Source of the DNA: JACPLR01 sp041649295
GTDB taxonomy: Archaea; Nanobdellota; Nanobdellia; Pacearchaeales; GW2011-AR1
Direction of reading: 5' to 3'
Assembly: GCA_041649295.1 (NCBI GenBank)
Contig: JBAZNI010000001.1
Coordinates: 372,001 to 436,000, forward strand
Length of the DNA: 64,000 nt
The stretch's first letter is position 1; every line of letters begins with the position of its first letter. This document shows, piece by piece, positions 7,432 to 16,764 of the stretch. The notes beneath the pieces are model-generated. The model was not told the origin of the DNA. It was given only the letters and a program-made list of their open reading frames with translations, and made no database searches. The position numbers and the translations under genes were made by a program.

Positions 7432-9315
7432 ATGGCAGAAGAATATAATGCAAAAAGTATTAAAGTTCTTGAAGGGTTAGAAGCAGTCCGCAAACGCCCT
7501 GCAATGTATATAGGGAGCACTAGCAAGGATGGGCTGCATCACTGTGTCTATGAAGTAGTTGATAATGCGGTTGATGAAGCACTTGCAGGAATATGCAATA
7601 AAATAGTTATAACAATAAAAAAAGAAGGCTCTATATCAATTGAAGACAATGGCAGAGGAATACCTGTTGACAAGCATGAATCAGGAAAATCTGCTATGGA
7701 AGTTGCTCTGACAAAACTTCATGCAGGAGGAAAATTTGAAAGTAAGGCGTACCAAATTTCGGGGGGTTTGCACGGAGTTGGAGTAAGCTGTGTAAATGCA
7801 CTTTCAGTAAAGCTAATTGCACAGGTAAAAAGAACTGGAAAAATCTATGAACAAATTTACAAAAGAGGAGTTCCGCAATCTAATTTAAAGATTATAGGAA
7901 AGGCTAAAGAAAGTGAAACAGGCACGACCATTAGTTTTTGGCCAGATGCAGAAATATTTTCAACAACAGAGTTTGATTTTAATGTAATAACGAGCAGAAT
8001 GAGAGAGTTGGCTTTCCTAAATAAAGGGCTTAAAATAATTGTTATAGATGAAAGAACAGGAAAACAAGAAGAATTCCAATATGATGGAGGAATTGTAGAA
8101 TTTGTAGAATACTTAAATCGCTCAAAATCCAAAATCCACAAGCCTATTTATTTCCAGAAAAAAAATGATTCAACAGTTGTTGAAGTTGCTGTCCAGTATG
8201 TTGAAGGATATCAGGAGAATATTTTTGGTTTTGTAAATACAATCAACACTGTTGAAGGCGGAACTCATGTTTCTGGTTTTAAAACAGCACTCACAAGAGC
8301 TATAAATGATTATGCTTCTAAAAAAGGGCTATTAAAAAATGAAAAGTTAGTTGGAGATGATGTAAGAGAGGGATTAACTGCAGTAATAAGTCTAAGAATG
8401 AGAGAGCCCCAGTTTGAAGGGCAGACAAAAACAAAACTCGGAAATTCTGAAATCAAAGGACTTATTGATTCAATGGCAAATATTGCACTAAGCGAATACT
8501 TAGAAGAAAATCCTCTAATTGCAAATAAAATTGCAACAAAAGCAGTTACTTCTGCAAAAGCACGTGAAGCTGCAAAAAAAGCAAGGGATTTAGTAAGAAG
8601 AAAAAATGTACTTGGATTTGGAGGTTTGCCTGGAAAATTAGCAGACTGTTCTTCTAAAAAATTTGAACAAACAGAAATTTATATCGTGGAAGGAGATAGC
8701 GCGGCCGGTTCATCAAAGATGGCAAGAGACAAAGAATTCCAAGCAATTCTGCCATTAAAAGGTAAAATACTGAATGTAGAAAAATCTTCTCCTGTTAAAG
8801 CACTTTCAAGTGAAGAAGTTGTCAACCTAATCACCGCAATTGGAACAGGGGTTAAAGAGAATTTTGATATTTCCAAACTTAGATATAATAAAGTGATAAT
8901 TATGACAGATGCAGATGTTGACGGACAGCACATCAGAACACTATTATTAACTTTCTTCTTTAGATACACTCCCGAGTTAATTGAAAATGGGAATATTTAT
9001 GTTGCACTTAGCCCGTTATACAGAATAAGAAAAGGCGGAAAAGATGATTATGTTTATTCAGATGAAGAACTTGAAAAAGAACTTAAAAAATTAACTGGAA
9101 AACCAGATGTTCAAAGATTTAAGGGTTTAGGTGAAATGAATCCTGAACAACTTTGGACTACAACAATGGACCCTAAAAAAAGAATTTTGAAGAAGGTAAC
9201 AATTGATGATGCAGTAAGAGCTGACCAGGTATTCTCAATGTTAATGGGAGATGTTGTAGGCCCAAGAAGAAAATTCATTGAATTAAATGCAAATATCGCA
9301 GAGCTGGATGTGTAA
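7432..9315 (+). CDS. gyrB: DNA gyrase subunit B
   Basis: The 627-residue ATPase subunit of the bacterial-type topoisomerase that adds negative supercoils. Seen in order: the GHKL ATP site (EVVDNAVDEALAG, EDNGRGIP, SGGLHGVGVSCVNALS), the transducer domain, and TOPRIM (EGDSAAGSS, then MTDADVDGQHIRTLLLTFFFRY), ending in the PEQLWTTTMDP signature. A TATA-like ATTTATAAAGC lies about 85 bases upstream, so a leader is likely. Gyrase was acquired by archaea from bacteria. It is followed after 58 bases by gyrA, so the two form an operon. Confidence 0.97.
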   Translation: MAEEYNAKSIKVLEGLEAVRKRPAMYIGSTSKDGLHHCVYEVVDNAVDEALAGICNKIVITIKKEGSISIEDNGRGIPVDKHESGKSAMEVALTKLHAGGKFESKAYQISGGLHGVGVSCVNALSVKLIAQVKRTGKIYEQIYKRGVPQSNLKIIGKAKESETGTTISFWPDAEIFSTTEFDFNVITSRMRELAFLNKGLKIIVIDERTGKQEEFQYDGGIVEFVEYLNRSKSKIHKPIYFQKKNDSTVVEVAVQYVEGYQENIFGFVNTINTVEGGTHVSGFKTALTRAINDYASKKGLLKNEKLVGDDVREGLTAVISLRMREPQFEGQTKTKLGNSEIKGLIDSMANIALSEYLEENPLIANKIATKAVTSAKAREAAKKARDLVRRKNVLGFGGLPGKLADCSSKKFEQTEIYIVEGDSAAGSSKMARDKEFQAILPLKGKILNVEKSSPVKALSSEEVVNLITAIGTGVKENFDISKLRYNKVIIMTDADVDGQHIRTLLLTFFFRYTPELIENGNIYVALSPLYRIRKGGKDDYVYSDEELEKELKKLTGKPDVQRFKGLGEMNPEQLWTTTMDPKKRILKKVTIDDAVRADQVFSMLMGDVVGPRRKFIELNANIAELDV

Positions 9316-9331
9316 GGAACCCAGGTTCCTT
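9314..9331. repeat. Perfect 8-bp palindrome between gyrB and gyrA
   Basis: AAGGAACC and GGTTCCTT flank CA, beginning within the gyrB stop codon. No T-run follows, so it does not look like a bacterial terminator; it could be an RNA stem or a protein site in the gyrBA transcript. Confidence 0.6.
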
Positions 9332-9373
9332 GACAATCAACTTCCTGAGAGTTAAATAATAAAGGATATAAAA

Positions 9374-11938
9374 ATGCCGAAAGAAAAAGAAACAGAAGAC
9401 GAAGAAGAAATAGGAGAGGAAAATGAAAATGGTGAAGCAAATGAAGCGTTAGTTGAAACTCTTGAAAAAAAGGATGTTAATTTAAAAGATTTGGGGGAAG
9501 ACAGAACTATTAATAGTGAGATTTCAACAGAAATGCAGAAAGCCTATATTGACTATGCAATGTCAGTTATTGTTTCTCGTGCACTGCCAAGTGTTGAAGA
9601 TGGACTTAAACCAGTTCACAGAAGAATTCTTTTTGCAATGAACGAAATGGGGTTAGATAAAGGGGCTACGAAAAAATGCGCAAGAATTGTTGGAGATACT
9701 ATGGGTAAATACCACCCCCACGGAGACATGGCAATTTATGATTCTTTAGTAAGAATGGCTCAAGATTTTTCACTAAGATACCCGTTAATAAAAGGGCAGG
9801 GAAATTTTGGAAGTATTGACGCTGACAATGCAGCTGCATCAAGATATACAGAAGCAAAACTTGCAAAAATATCTAATGAGCTGCTCCAGGACATTGACAA
9901 AAAAACAGTTCCTTTTATCCCCAACTTTGATAATTCATTAGAAGAGCCAATAATACTTCCTGGAAAACTCCCAAATTTATTAATTAATGGAAGTAATGGA
10001 ATTGCAGTTGGTATGACTACAAATATCCCCCCGCATAACTTAACAGAAGTATGTGATGCTATAATAAAAACAATTGACAAGCCAAAAATAGAAATTGAAG
10101 AAATTATGGAAATAATTCAAGGCCCTGATTTTCCAACAGGAGGAACAATTGTTGCAGAAGGGCTGGAAGATTTATATAAAACAGGAAGAGGAGGATTTAC
10201 AATAAGAGGAAAAATCAAAACAGAATCTACAAAGAATAAGGAGCTCGTTGTCATAGAAGAAATCCCCTATCAAGTTAATAAATCAGAACTTGTTAAAAAA
10301 ATTGCAGAACTTGCAAGAGATAAAAAACTTAACAATGTTTCAGATATACGAGATGAATCTTCAAAAGGGGATATAAGAGTTGTAATTGAATTAAAAAAAG
10401 ACACTGACCCAAAATTCACAATAAACCACCTCTATAAATCAACAAACTTGCAGACACGGTTTAACGGGATTCTTGTTGCTCTTGTAAATGGTATTCCAAA
10501 AACACTTAACTTAAAAGAAATTATTGAATGCTATATTTCTTACAGAAAAAAAATAATCAAAAAAAGAACAGAATTTGATTTAAAAAAAGCTCAGGATAGA
10601 TTGCATATTGTAGAGGGGCTGTTAATAGCTCAAAGAAATATTGATGAAATTGTCAAACTAATTAAAAAAGCAAAAACAGCATCAGATGCTTCTGAACAAC
10701 TCCAGGCAAGATTTAAACTGTCTAAAAAACAGGCAGATTCAATTTTAGAAATCACACTTAAACAGCTGACCTCATTAGAGCACGAAAAGCTGGAAAAAGA
10801 AGAAAAAGAATTGAAAGAACTAATTAAAGAACTTACAAAAATATTATCAGATGAATCTGAAATATTAAAACTTATAAAACAGGAATTAAATGAATTAAAA
10901 AGAAATTATGGCGATGAAAGAAGGTCAAAAGTAATCAAAAGCATAAAAGAAATAAAAGAAAAAGACTTGGTTTTAAAAGAAGATGTTGTTGTTACAATCA
11001 CTGAAAAGGGGTATATTAAAAGAATGCCTTACCAAACTTACCATGAGCAAAAGCGCGGGGGCAGAGGAGTAATTGGAACAGAACTATCAACTGATGACTT
11101 TGTAAAGCAAATTTTAACATGTTCAACACACGATTACTTGCTATTATTTACAAAAAGAGGAAGATTATTCTGGCTAAAAGCATATGAAGTTCCAGAAACA
11201 CAAAGATATGGAAAGGGGCAGGCAATTGTCAATTTATTAAATATAAAAGATGATGCAATTTCAAGTGTCATGGCAGTTAAAGAATTTAAAAATTACCTAT
11301 TCATCGCAACTAAAAGAGGGCAGGTTAAAAAAATACCATTAGACATGTTTTCAAAACCAAGAAACACAGGAGTTAGAATAATTAATCTCCCTGCAGACAA
11401 CAGCGACAATGTTGTTGATGTAAATGAGATAAAAGAAAAGCAGGAAGTAATGCTGATAACTGCAAAAGGGCAGGCAATAAGATTTAACTCAGATGAAGTT
11501 CGTTCAATGGGAAGAGCAAGTTATGGAGTAACAGGAATAAAACTTGCTCCAAATGACTTAGTAGTAAGTATGGAAATTGTGCCTATGGAAAAAACAAAAG
11601 AAGCTATTTTAACTGTCACTGAAAAAGGCTATGGAAAAAGAAGCAATATAGAAGATTACAGACTGACAGGCAGAGCAGGAAAAGGGGTAATTAATGTTAA
11701 AGTTACTGACAAAACAGGAGAAGTCATAAAAACAATTGCAGTCGAAAACAGCGACAACATTGTAATAACAACTAAAAAAGGGATGACAATAAGAACTCGT
11801 GTTAAAGACATAAGAATAATGGGAAGAGCTACACAAGGAGTGAGAGCAATAAAATTAAAGTCAGAAGATGAGGTAAGTGATGTCGCTAAATTAGTTGAAG
11901 AAAAAGAAATACAGGAAAAACTGCCTGAAAACGAGTAG
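9374..11938 (+). CDS. gyrA: DNA gyrase subunit A
   Basis: The 854-residue DNA-breaking subunit. After an acidic leader of about 45 residues (longer than usual) come MQKAYIDYAMSVIVSRALP, KCARIVGDTMGKYHPHGD and the catalytic Tyr158 in AAASRYTEAKL. The coiled tower follows, then the C-terminal six-bladed wrapping domain that begins with EQKRGGRG near residue 558. This is the GyrA box, which separates true gyrase from topoisomerase IV. Repeated TKRGR/TEKGYxKR blades run to the end. Confidence 0.97.
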   Translation: MPKEKETEDEEEIGEENENGEANEALVETLEKKDVNLKDLGEDRTINSEISTEMQKAYIDYAMSVIVSRALPSVEDGLKPVHRRILFAMNEMGLDKGATKKCARIVGDTMGKYHPHGDMAIYDSLVRMAQDFSLRYPLIKGQGNFGSIDADNAAASRYTEAKLAKISNELLQDIDKKTVPFIPNFDNSLEEPIILPGKLPNLLINGSNGIAVGMTTNIPPHNLTEVCDAIIKTIDKPKIEIEEIMEIIQGPDFPTGGTIVAEGLEDLYKTGRGGFTIRGKIKTESTKNKELVVIEEIPYQVNKSELVKKIAELARDKKLNNVSDIRDESSKGDIRVVIELKKDTDPKFTINHLYKSTNLQTRFNGILVALVNGIPKTLNLKEIIECYISYRKKIIKKRTEFDLKKAQDRLHIVEGLLIAQRNIDEIVKLIKKAKTASDASEQLQARFKLSKKQADSILEITLKQLTSLEHEKLEKEEKELKELIKELTKILSDESEILKLIKQELNELKRNYGDERRSKVIKSIKEIKEKDLVLKEDVVVTITEKGYIKRMPYQTYHEQKRGGRGVIGTELSTDDFVKQILTCSTHDYLLLFTKRGRLFWLKAYEVPETQRYGKGQAIVNLLNIKDDAISSVMAVKEFKNYLFIATKRGQVKKIPLDMFSKPRNTGVRIINLPADNSDNVVDVNEIKEKQEVMLITAKGQAIRFNSDEVRSMGRASYGVTGIKLAPNDLVVSMEIVPMEKTKEAILTVTEKGYGKRSNIEDYRLTGRAGKGVINVKVTDKTGEVIKTIAVENSDNIVITTKKGMTIRTRVKDIRIMGRATQGVRAIKLKSEDEVSDVAKLVEEKEIQEKLPENE

Positions 11939-12061
11939 GATTAAAATAAGTCTGATGTAAAGAAAAGTAGAACTAATGCAGGAAGCAGTCATATTAAGTA
12001 TGATTAATTAATAATCCAGCATCTCAATTAAATTTAAATATCTGGATTTCTATTTTAAGCA

Positions 12062-13342
12062 ATGCTAGATATTAATCTTCTTAGGGAAAAACCAGAGATT
12101 GTTAAGGAAAATCAGATAAAAGCAGGAAAGCAAGCACATATAGTCGATGAAGTTTTAAAACTCGATGAGAAATGGAGAAAGATAAAATATGAAACTGATA
12201 AACTCAGAAGTGAGAGAAATAAAGTTTCTGAAGAAATCAATCAGGCAAAAAAATTAAAAAACGAGAAAAAAGCAAGGGAACTTATTAAAACAGCGAAAGA
12301 AATTCCTGATAAAATAAAAACTCTTGAAGAAGAATCGAGTAAGTTGCTGGAAAATCGGGATAAGCTGTTAAGTGAACTGCCAAATATAATTTCAAAATAT
12401 ACCCCTATTGGAAAAGATGATTCTGAAAATAAAGAGATTAAAAAATATGGGAAACTAAAAAAAATTTCATTTCCTGTAAAAACTCATGTTGAAATTTCAG
12501 AAAATTTAAAAATTGCAGATTTTGATGAATCTGCCAAAACATCTGGAACCGGATTTTATTATTTAAAAAATGAATTAGCCTTGTTAAATCAAGCCTTAAT
12601 AAGATTTGGAATTGATTATATGAAAAAGAAAGGGTATGAGTATATCGAAACTCCTTTGATGATTAAAAGGGGGATATTTGAAGGTTCAGAAGGCTCACAG
12701 ACATTTTCAAATTCAATTTATGAAATTGGAAATACTGATTTAGCTTTGATTGGAACAGCTGAACATGCTTTAATGGCAATGCATAAGGATGAAAATTTCA
12801 AAGAAGATGAACTTCCAAAAAAATATTTTTCTTATTCCATGTGCTTTAGGAAAGAAATTGGGGCTCACGGGATTAATGAAAAAGGATTGTGGAGAACTCA
12901 TCAGTTTAATAAGATAGAGCAGTTTATTTTTTGCCTTCCAGAAGATTCTGAAAAATTTTATGATGAATTAATGAAAAATTCTGAGGGGATTTTAAAAGAG
13001 CTGGGTCTTCCTTACAGAGTGATTGAAATTTGCACAGGAGATTTGGCGCCATGGAAGCATAGAAGTGCAGATTTGGAAGTTTGGCGTCCAACAACCAAAG
13101 ATTATGGAGAGGTAATGTCTCTTTCAAATATAACAGATTATCAGGCAAGGACACATAATATTAGAGTAACACGGCGTAATGGTGAAAGAGAGGTGGTGCA
13201 TACTCTAAACAATACTGCCCTTGCAACTTCAAGAATTTTAGTTGCTATTTTGGAGTATTTCCAGAATAAAGATGGCAGTGTTGATATTCCAAAAGTATTG
13301 CAAAAATACACAGGATTTAAAAAAATCAAGGAGAAAAAATGA
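12062..13342 (+). CDS. serS: Seryl-tRNA synthetase
   Basis: A 426-residue class II synthetase of the common (bacterial/eukaryotic-like) type, not the rare methanogen type. The N-terminal long coiled arm that grips the tRNA-Ser variable arm spans residues 30-110. Motif 2 is FRKEIGAHGINEKGLWRTHQF and motif 3 is ALATSRILVAILEYFQ, with the TxE serine site at GTAEHAL. TATA-like sequence (AATTTAAATATC) lies about 25-30 bases upstream. It overlaps a 61-residue gene by 4 bases. Confidence 0.96.
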   Translation: MLDINLLREKPEIVKENQIKAGKQAHIVDEVLKLDEKWRKIKYETDKLRSERNKVSEEINQAKKLKNEKKARELIKTAKEIPDKIKTLEEESSKLLENRDKLLSELPNIISKYTPIGKDDSENKEIKKYGKLKKISFPVKTHVEISENLKIADFDESAKTSGTGFYYLKNELALLNQALIRFGIDYMKKKGYEYIETPLMIKRGIFEGSEGSQTFSNSIYEIGNTDLALIGTAEHALMAMHKDENFKEDELPKKYFSYSMCFRKEIGAHGINEKGLWRTHQFNKIEQFIFCLPEDSEKFYDELMKNSEGILKELGLPYRVIEICTGDLAPWKHRSADLEVWRPTTKDYGEVMSLSNITDYQARTHNIRVTRRNGEREVVHTLNNTALATSRILVAILEYFQNKDGSVDIPKVLQKYTGFKKIKEKK

Positions 13343-13524
13343 AAAGAACTGTAGTGCATGAAAAAGACGGGTTTAGTTATACTATTTTAACTCCAGATAG
13401 GCACGATAAAATTAAAGTTATAAGAGTATTAAAGAGGAGAAATATGGTAGCGTATCTAAAAGTGAATTATCCAATTATAGGCGAGTGTTTTGAAAGAGTT
13501 TATGCAGGATTAGGGATGATTTAA
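13339..13524 (+). CDS. Hypothetical 61-residue protein after serS
   Basis: Starts at ATGA overlapping the serS stop, so translational coupling is likely. The sequence is a small alpha/beta unit (TVVHEKDGFSYTILTPD, KIKVIRVLKRRNMVAYLKVN) with no motif I recognise. The overlap is the main support for it being real. Confidence 0.5.
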   Translation: MKRTVVHEKDGFSYTILTPDRHDKIKVIRVLKRRNMVAYLKVNYPIIGECFERVYAGLGMI

Positions 13525-13675
13525 TATTATCTCGTATAAATTCAGAGGAAATAAGGTATTCACTTTAAGAAATAAAACAACTCAAAATAGCCTTGGCAAT
13601 TAACCTAAAGCTTTTACATCAACTATTCTATTTAATTACAATAATAAATTTAAACAAATAATATTATACAATATA

Positions 13676-14962
13676 ATGAAAATAGGGATTATAGGCGGTA
13701 GCGGGCTAGATAAGCCAGAAATTTTGCAAAACTATCAGGAAAAATTTGTAGATACTCCTTATGGCAATCCTTCTTCATCCATAATATGTGGAAAAATTGG
13801 GGAAATTGAAGTGTATATGATTGCGCGTCACGGAAGAAATCACGAAATAACTCCAACAGAAGTTAATTACAGGGCAAATATACATGCACTAAAACAGCAA
13901 GGATGCACACATATACTAGCAACTTCTGCTGTCGGTTCTTTAAGAGAAAAAATTGAAAGAGGAGACTTTGTAATACTTGACCAGTTTATTGACTTTACAA
14001 GGCACAGAAAAATAACTTTTTATGATGATTTTAAAGAATCTGTAAATCACATAAGTTTAGCAGAACCTTTTTCAGATTATTTAAGGAAAAAATTAATTGA
14101 TGCTTGCAGAACATTAAAAATCAAACATCATGAAAAAGGAGTTGTTGTGACAATTGAAGGCCCAAGATTTTCAACAAGAGCAGAAAGCAACATGTTTCGT
14201 TTATGGGGAGCAGATGTTATTAATATGTCAATTGCTCCAGAAGCAACTCTTGCAAAAGAAGCAGAAATTGAATATGCTGCAATTGCAATGTCAACAGATT
14301 ATGACTGCTGGAAACTAGATGAAAAACCTGTTGAATGGCAGGAGATATCAAGAATATTCAAAGAAAATGCATCTAAAATAATTCAACTACTTCTTGAAAC
14401 AATAGAATTAATTGAAAAAGAAAACAGCAGAGAAGAGTCAGTTAATTTTATAAAAAACTCAATAGCATCAATTCCAGACTGGCCAAAAAAAGGAATAATT
14501 TTCAGAGACATAACAACACTTCTCCAGAATCCAAAAGCATTTGAAAAATCAATTAAAATATTAGAACAAAGATATAAAGAAAAAGAAATAGATGTAATTG
14601 CAGGAATAGAAAGCAGGGGATTTATTATTGGCTCTGCTCTTGCACAGAAATTAGGCAAACCTTTAGTATTAATTAGAAAACCTGGCAAATTGCCAAGAGA
14701 AACAATAAAAGAAACCTACGATTTAGAATATGGAACAGATAGTATTGAAATTCATAAAGATGCTGTAATGCCAAATGAAAAAGTTCTTTTAGTAGATGAT
14801 TTGCTTGCGACAGGGGGAACAGCTGTAGCTGCATGCAACTTAATTAGAAAACTGCACGGAGATGTAATAGAAGCTTGCTTTATAATAGAACTGCCAGACT
14901 TAAATGGCAGAGATAAACTGCCAGTAGAATCTTTTAGTATTGTTAGTTTTGAGGGGGAGTAA
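13676..14962 (+). CDS. mtnP-apt: Fused methylthioadenosine phosphorylase / adenine phosphoribosyltransferase
   Basis: A 428-residue two-enzyme fusion. Residues 1-248 are a methylthioadenosine phosphorylase: GGSGLD at 7-12, the phosphate-binding RHGRNHEITP, TSAVGSL, EGPRFSTRAE, and the STDYDCWK adenine-specificity segment (Asp208, Asp210). Residues 258-428 are a type I adenine phosphoribosyltransferase: IPDWPKKGIIFRDITTLL, AGIESRGFIIG, and the PRPP loop LLVDDLLATGGT at 371-382. The first half releases adenine from methylthioadenosine; the second converts adenine plus PRPP to AMP. There is no stop or frameshift at the joint. Each half has full length for its family, so this is a genuine fusion. 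A methylthioinosine-specific first half is unlikely because both Asp residues are kept. Confidence 0.93.
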   Translation: MKIGIIGGSGLDKPEILQNYQEKFVDTPYGNPSSSIICGKIGEIEVYMIARHGRNHEITPTEVNYRANIHALKQQGCTHILATSAVGSLREKIERGDFVILDQFIDFTRHRKITFYDDFKESVNHISLAEPFSDYLRKKLIDACRTLKIKHHEKGVVVTIEGPRFSTRAESNMFRLWGADVINMSIAPEATLAKEAEIEYAAIAMSTDYDCWKLDEKPVEWQEISRIFKENASKIIQLLLETIELIEKENSREESVNFIKNSIASIPDWPKKGIIFRDITTLLQNPKAFEKSIKILEQRYKEKEIDVIAGIESRGFIIGSALAQKLGKPLVLIRKPGKLPRETIKETYDLEYGTDSIEIHKDAVMPNEKVLLVDDLLATGGTAVAACNLIRKLHGDVIEACFIIELPDLNGRDKLPVESFSIVSFEGE

Positions 14963-14969
14963 AAATCCT

Positions 14970-15197
14970 TTATAAGTTTGTTCTATATCTGCTATTAACC
15001 TCTCTTGCTTTTATACAAAGATGCATGCCTAAAAGGGACATACAAGCTCCTTCAATAAACCTGCCAGAACCAACAATACTAGCCATTCCTCCAGCTGCTA
15101 AAAACCCCCCATAAGAAGCTTTTTCAACAACATTAGAATCTCTATAAGTTTCAGGATCAGTAGTTATATTGCATATATGCCATATTTTTGATATCAT
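14970..15197 (-). CDS. Hypothetical 75-residue protein with hydrophobic centre
   Basis: A small protein with one glycine-rich hydrophobic stretch (YGGFLAAGGMASIVGSGRFIEGACMSLLGMHLCI) that may be a membrane hairpin. It converges with the mtnP-apt fusion, 7 bases apart. A TATA-like GTTTAAAAAG lies about 30 bases before the ATG on the minus strand. I do not recognise the family. Confidence 0.5.
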   Translation of the reverse strand: MISKIWHICNITTDPETYRDSNVVEKASYGGFLAAGGMASIVGSGRFIEGACMSLLGMHLCIKAREVNSRYRTNL

Positions 15198-15242
15198 TTT
15201 ATTAATATTTCAATAAACAATCCCTTTTTAAACATTATTACA

Positions 15243-15959
15243 CTAAACACTAACCCCTAATACCTTGCCAATAACAAATCCAATTAAAGCAGCACCCATT
15301 CCAATAAGCATAAGCTGAATTCCTTTTTTAATCCAGTTGCCAACATTTATCTTAGCTTCAACAGCACCTGTAATAAATAAAGCAATTGCAGAAATAATTA
15401 CAGAAACAATTATTGCTGTATTTATTGGGAAAAAGAAAAACGCTGCAAGAGGAATAATACTTCCAATAATTGCTGCAAGTCCAACTACAATTGCACTTTT
15501 AATAGGGTTTAAGAATTCGTCTGATAAACCTAGCTCTTCTTTCATCATTGTGCTAAGCCAGATTTTTTTATCTGAAACAACATGTTTTACAATGTCATTT
15601 AGTAACTTCCCTCTAAATCCTTTTTTATAATAAATATCATAAATTTCCTGTTTTTCTTTTTTTGGAAACTCTTTAATTTCATAATTTTCCCTTGCTTCCT
15701 GACTTTTATAAAAATCTTCTTCTGCTTTTGCTGAAGTGTAGGCAACTGCAGCCATAGAAAATGATTCTGCAAATGCTGCAGCTAACCCTGCAATTAAAAC
15801 CATTTTTACACTTGAAGTTGCAACAGCAATTCCTAAAATAACTCCAAGAACATTTACTAATCCATCCTGCCCGCCCAGGATAAATTCCTTAAACAAAGCT
15901 CCGAACCTAGAATGTTTTTCAACATGAACTTTTCTTAAATTCCTCACACTCTTTCTCAT
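15243..15959 (-). CDS. VIT1/CCC1-family Fe(II)/Mn(II) transporter
   Basis: A 238-residue membrane protein. The start has the family signature FKEFILGGQDGLVNVLGVILGIAVATSS (first membrane segment with its metal-site Gly and Asp), then a second segment with SMAAVAYTSAKAEEDFY, a cytoplasmic metal-binding helical domain (residues 85-150), and three further membrane segments up to the C terminus. VIT1 proteins move ferrous iron or manganese out of the cytoplasm. No ferritin-like domain is fused. It is divergent from S10, with the GC-rich structured element between them. Confidence 0.9.
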   Translation of the reverse strand: MRKSVRNLRKVHVEKHSRFGALFKEFILGGQDGLVNVLGVILGIAVATSSVKMVLIAGLAAAFAESFSMAAVAYTSAKAEEDFYKSQEARENYEIKEFPKKEKQEIYDIYYKKGFRGKLLNDIVKHVVSDKKIWLSTMMKEELGLSDEFLNPIKSAIVVGLAAIIGSIIPLAAFFFFPINTAIIVSVIISAIALFITGAVEAKINVGNWIKKGIQLMLIGMGAALIGFVIGKVLGVSV

Positions 15960-16046
15960 AAAATTACTACATATTCAAAGATTTTAAAGCTTGCGAATCA
16001 GAGAATAAAACCTAAACCTTTAAAAGACAGAATTATTCCTATTATC

Positions 16047-16125
16047 ATCACCACCCTTTTTGGCTGTGGTGATTGGGCAGTCCCGCACGCGGCGCGGACT
16101 GCCCGCCTTTATTTAAGCGCCGCGT
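16047..16125. ncRNA. GC-rich structured element, possible pseudoknot RNA
   Basis: A sharp GC island in AT-rich sequence. Three long pairings are exact: ATCACCAC (16047-16054) with GTGGTGAT (16066-16073); GGGCAGTCC (16075-16083) with GGACTGCCC (16096-16104); and ACGCGGCGC (16087-16095, in the loop of the second hairpin) with GCGCCGCGT (16117-16125). The last makes an H-type pseudoknot, or a switch between two alternative stems. No tRNA, SRP or RNase P RNA pattern is visible. The transcribed strand is unknown. The S10 TATA box lies downstream, so this is not the S10 leader. A DNA-level element (for example an end of a mobile element) is the alternative. Confidence 0.4.
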
Positions 16126-16198
16126 TAGCAATCCCAATGCCACGTTCAAGCTCCGAGATAACAATAACATTTTTAAACCAATTTTAACCATAATATTT

Positions 16199-16507
16199 AT
16201 GGCAGTTGTAAGAATAAAATTAAGCAGCACAAATATAGAACAGCTCAATGAAATTACCAGCATAATAAAAGAAATAGCAAACAAGGCAGGGGTTATAGCC
16301 AAAGGCCCGATTCCAATTCCAACTAAAAAGTTAAAAGTCACAACAAGAAAATCTCCATGTGGAAATGGCACAGCAACTTTCGACAGGTTTGAAATGAGAA
16401 TTCACAAAAGAATTATAGATTTGCCTAGCAACGACAAAGTTTTACATTCTGTAATGAGGCTTCAAATACCAAAGAGTGTTAATATAAAGATTGAGATGAA
16501 AGAGTAA
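16199..16507 (+). CDS. rps10: Ribosomal protein S10
   Basis: A 102-residue small-subunit head protein. It shows AVVRIKLSSTNIEQLNEITSII, AGVIAKGPIPIPTKKLKVTTRKSPCGNGTATFDRFEMRIHKR and IPKSVNIKIEM, typical of archaeal S10 (uS10). The frame is open further upstream, but those codons run through the GC-rich structured element. A TATA-like TTTTTAAA about 25 bases before 16199 supports the ATG there and a leaderless message. In many archaea S10 follows EF-1 alpha; here it is alone. Confidence 0.93.
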   Translation: MAVVRIKLSSTNIEQLNEITSIIKEIANKAGVIAKGPIPIPTKKLKVTTRKSPCGNGTATFDRFEMRIHKRIIDLPSNDKVLHSVMRLQIPKSVNIKIEMKE

Positions 16508-16530
16508 ATATTTTTATGCTGAATAAAAAC

Positions 16531-16554
16531 ATCGCTCGCTTCGCTCGCTTGAGT
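16531..16554. repeat. GCGAGCGA-type palindromic repeat, copy 2
   Basis: ATCGCTCGCTTCGCTCGCTTGAG lies 23 bases after the S10 stop. It differs from the copy at 3995 by few bases and shares its position just after a gene end. Confidence 0.6.
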
Positions 16555-16693
16555 TAATATATAAAAAATTCGTTCTTCTGTTTTCTTTTCTAATTATAAA
16601 ATTTAAATAAAAATAATAACCGCTCAACTCGCATAAAGCTAGGGAAAGTTATGACATATTAACCCAACACATAAAATAATTTCTTTTAATTTC

Positions 16694-16729
16694 TTTTAAC
16701 CTGTAAGACAGCTTTTCTGTGATATCTCC
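16694..16729 (+). repeat. Direct repeat left of the phospholipase D gene
   Basis: A TTTAACC-x-GTAAGACAG-type unit followed by a TTCT and GATAT core. The same unit, with several changes, is found at 17861-17895, so the two flank the gene at 16765-17814 in direct orientation. Confidence 0.5.
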
Positions 16730-16764
16730 CTGTTTTATTTTATCTTTATAAGCGTCATGCAAAA

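Noticed and set aside
16047..16125. Integron attC-like site
   Set aside because: The palindromic arms and a GTTAGC word recall attC, but the RYYYAAC/GTTRRRY core pair with proper spacing is missing, and no integrase is in the window.
16073..16198. Upstream extension of S10
   Set aside because: The codons cross the GC-rich hairpins and the S10 TATA box, and S10 homology begins at 16199.
16048..16371. Minus-strand frame through the GC-rich element and S10
   Set aside because: It runs antisense to S10 and translates the hairpins; no ribosome site or family pattern. The region is better described by its base pairing.
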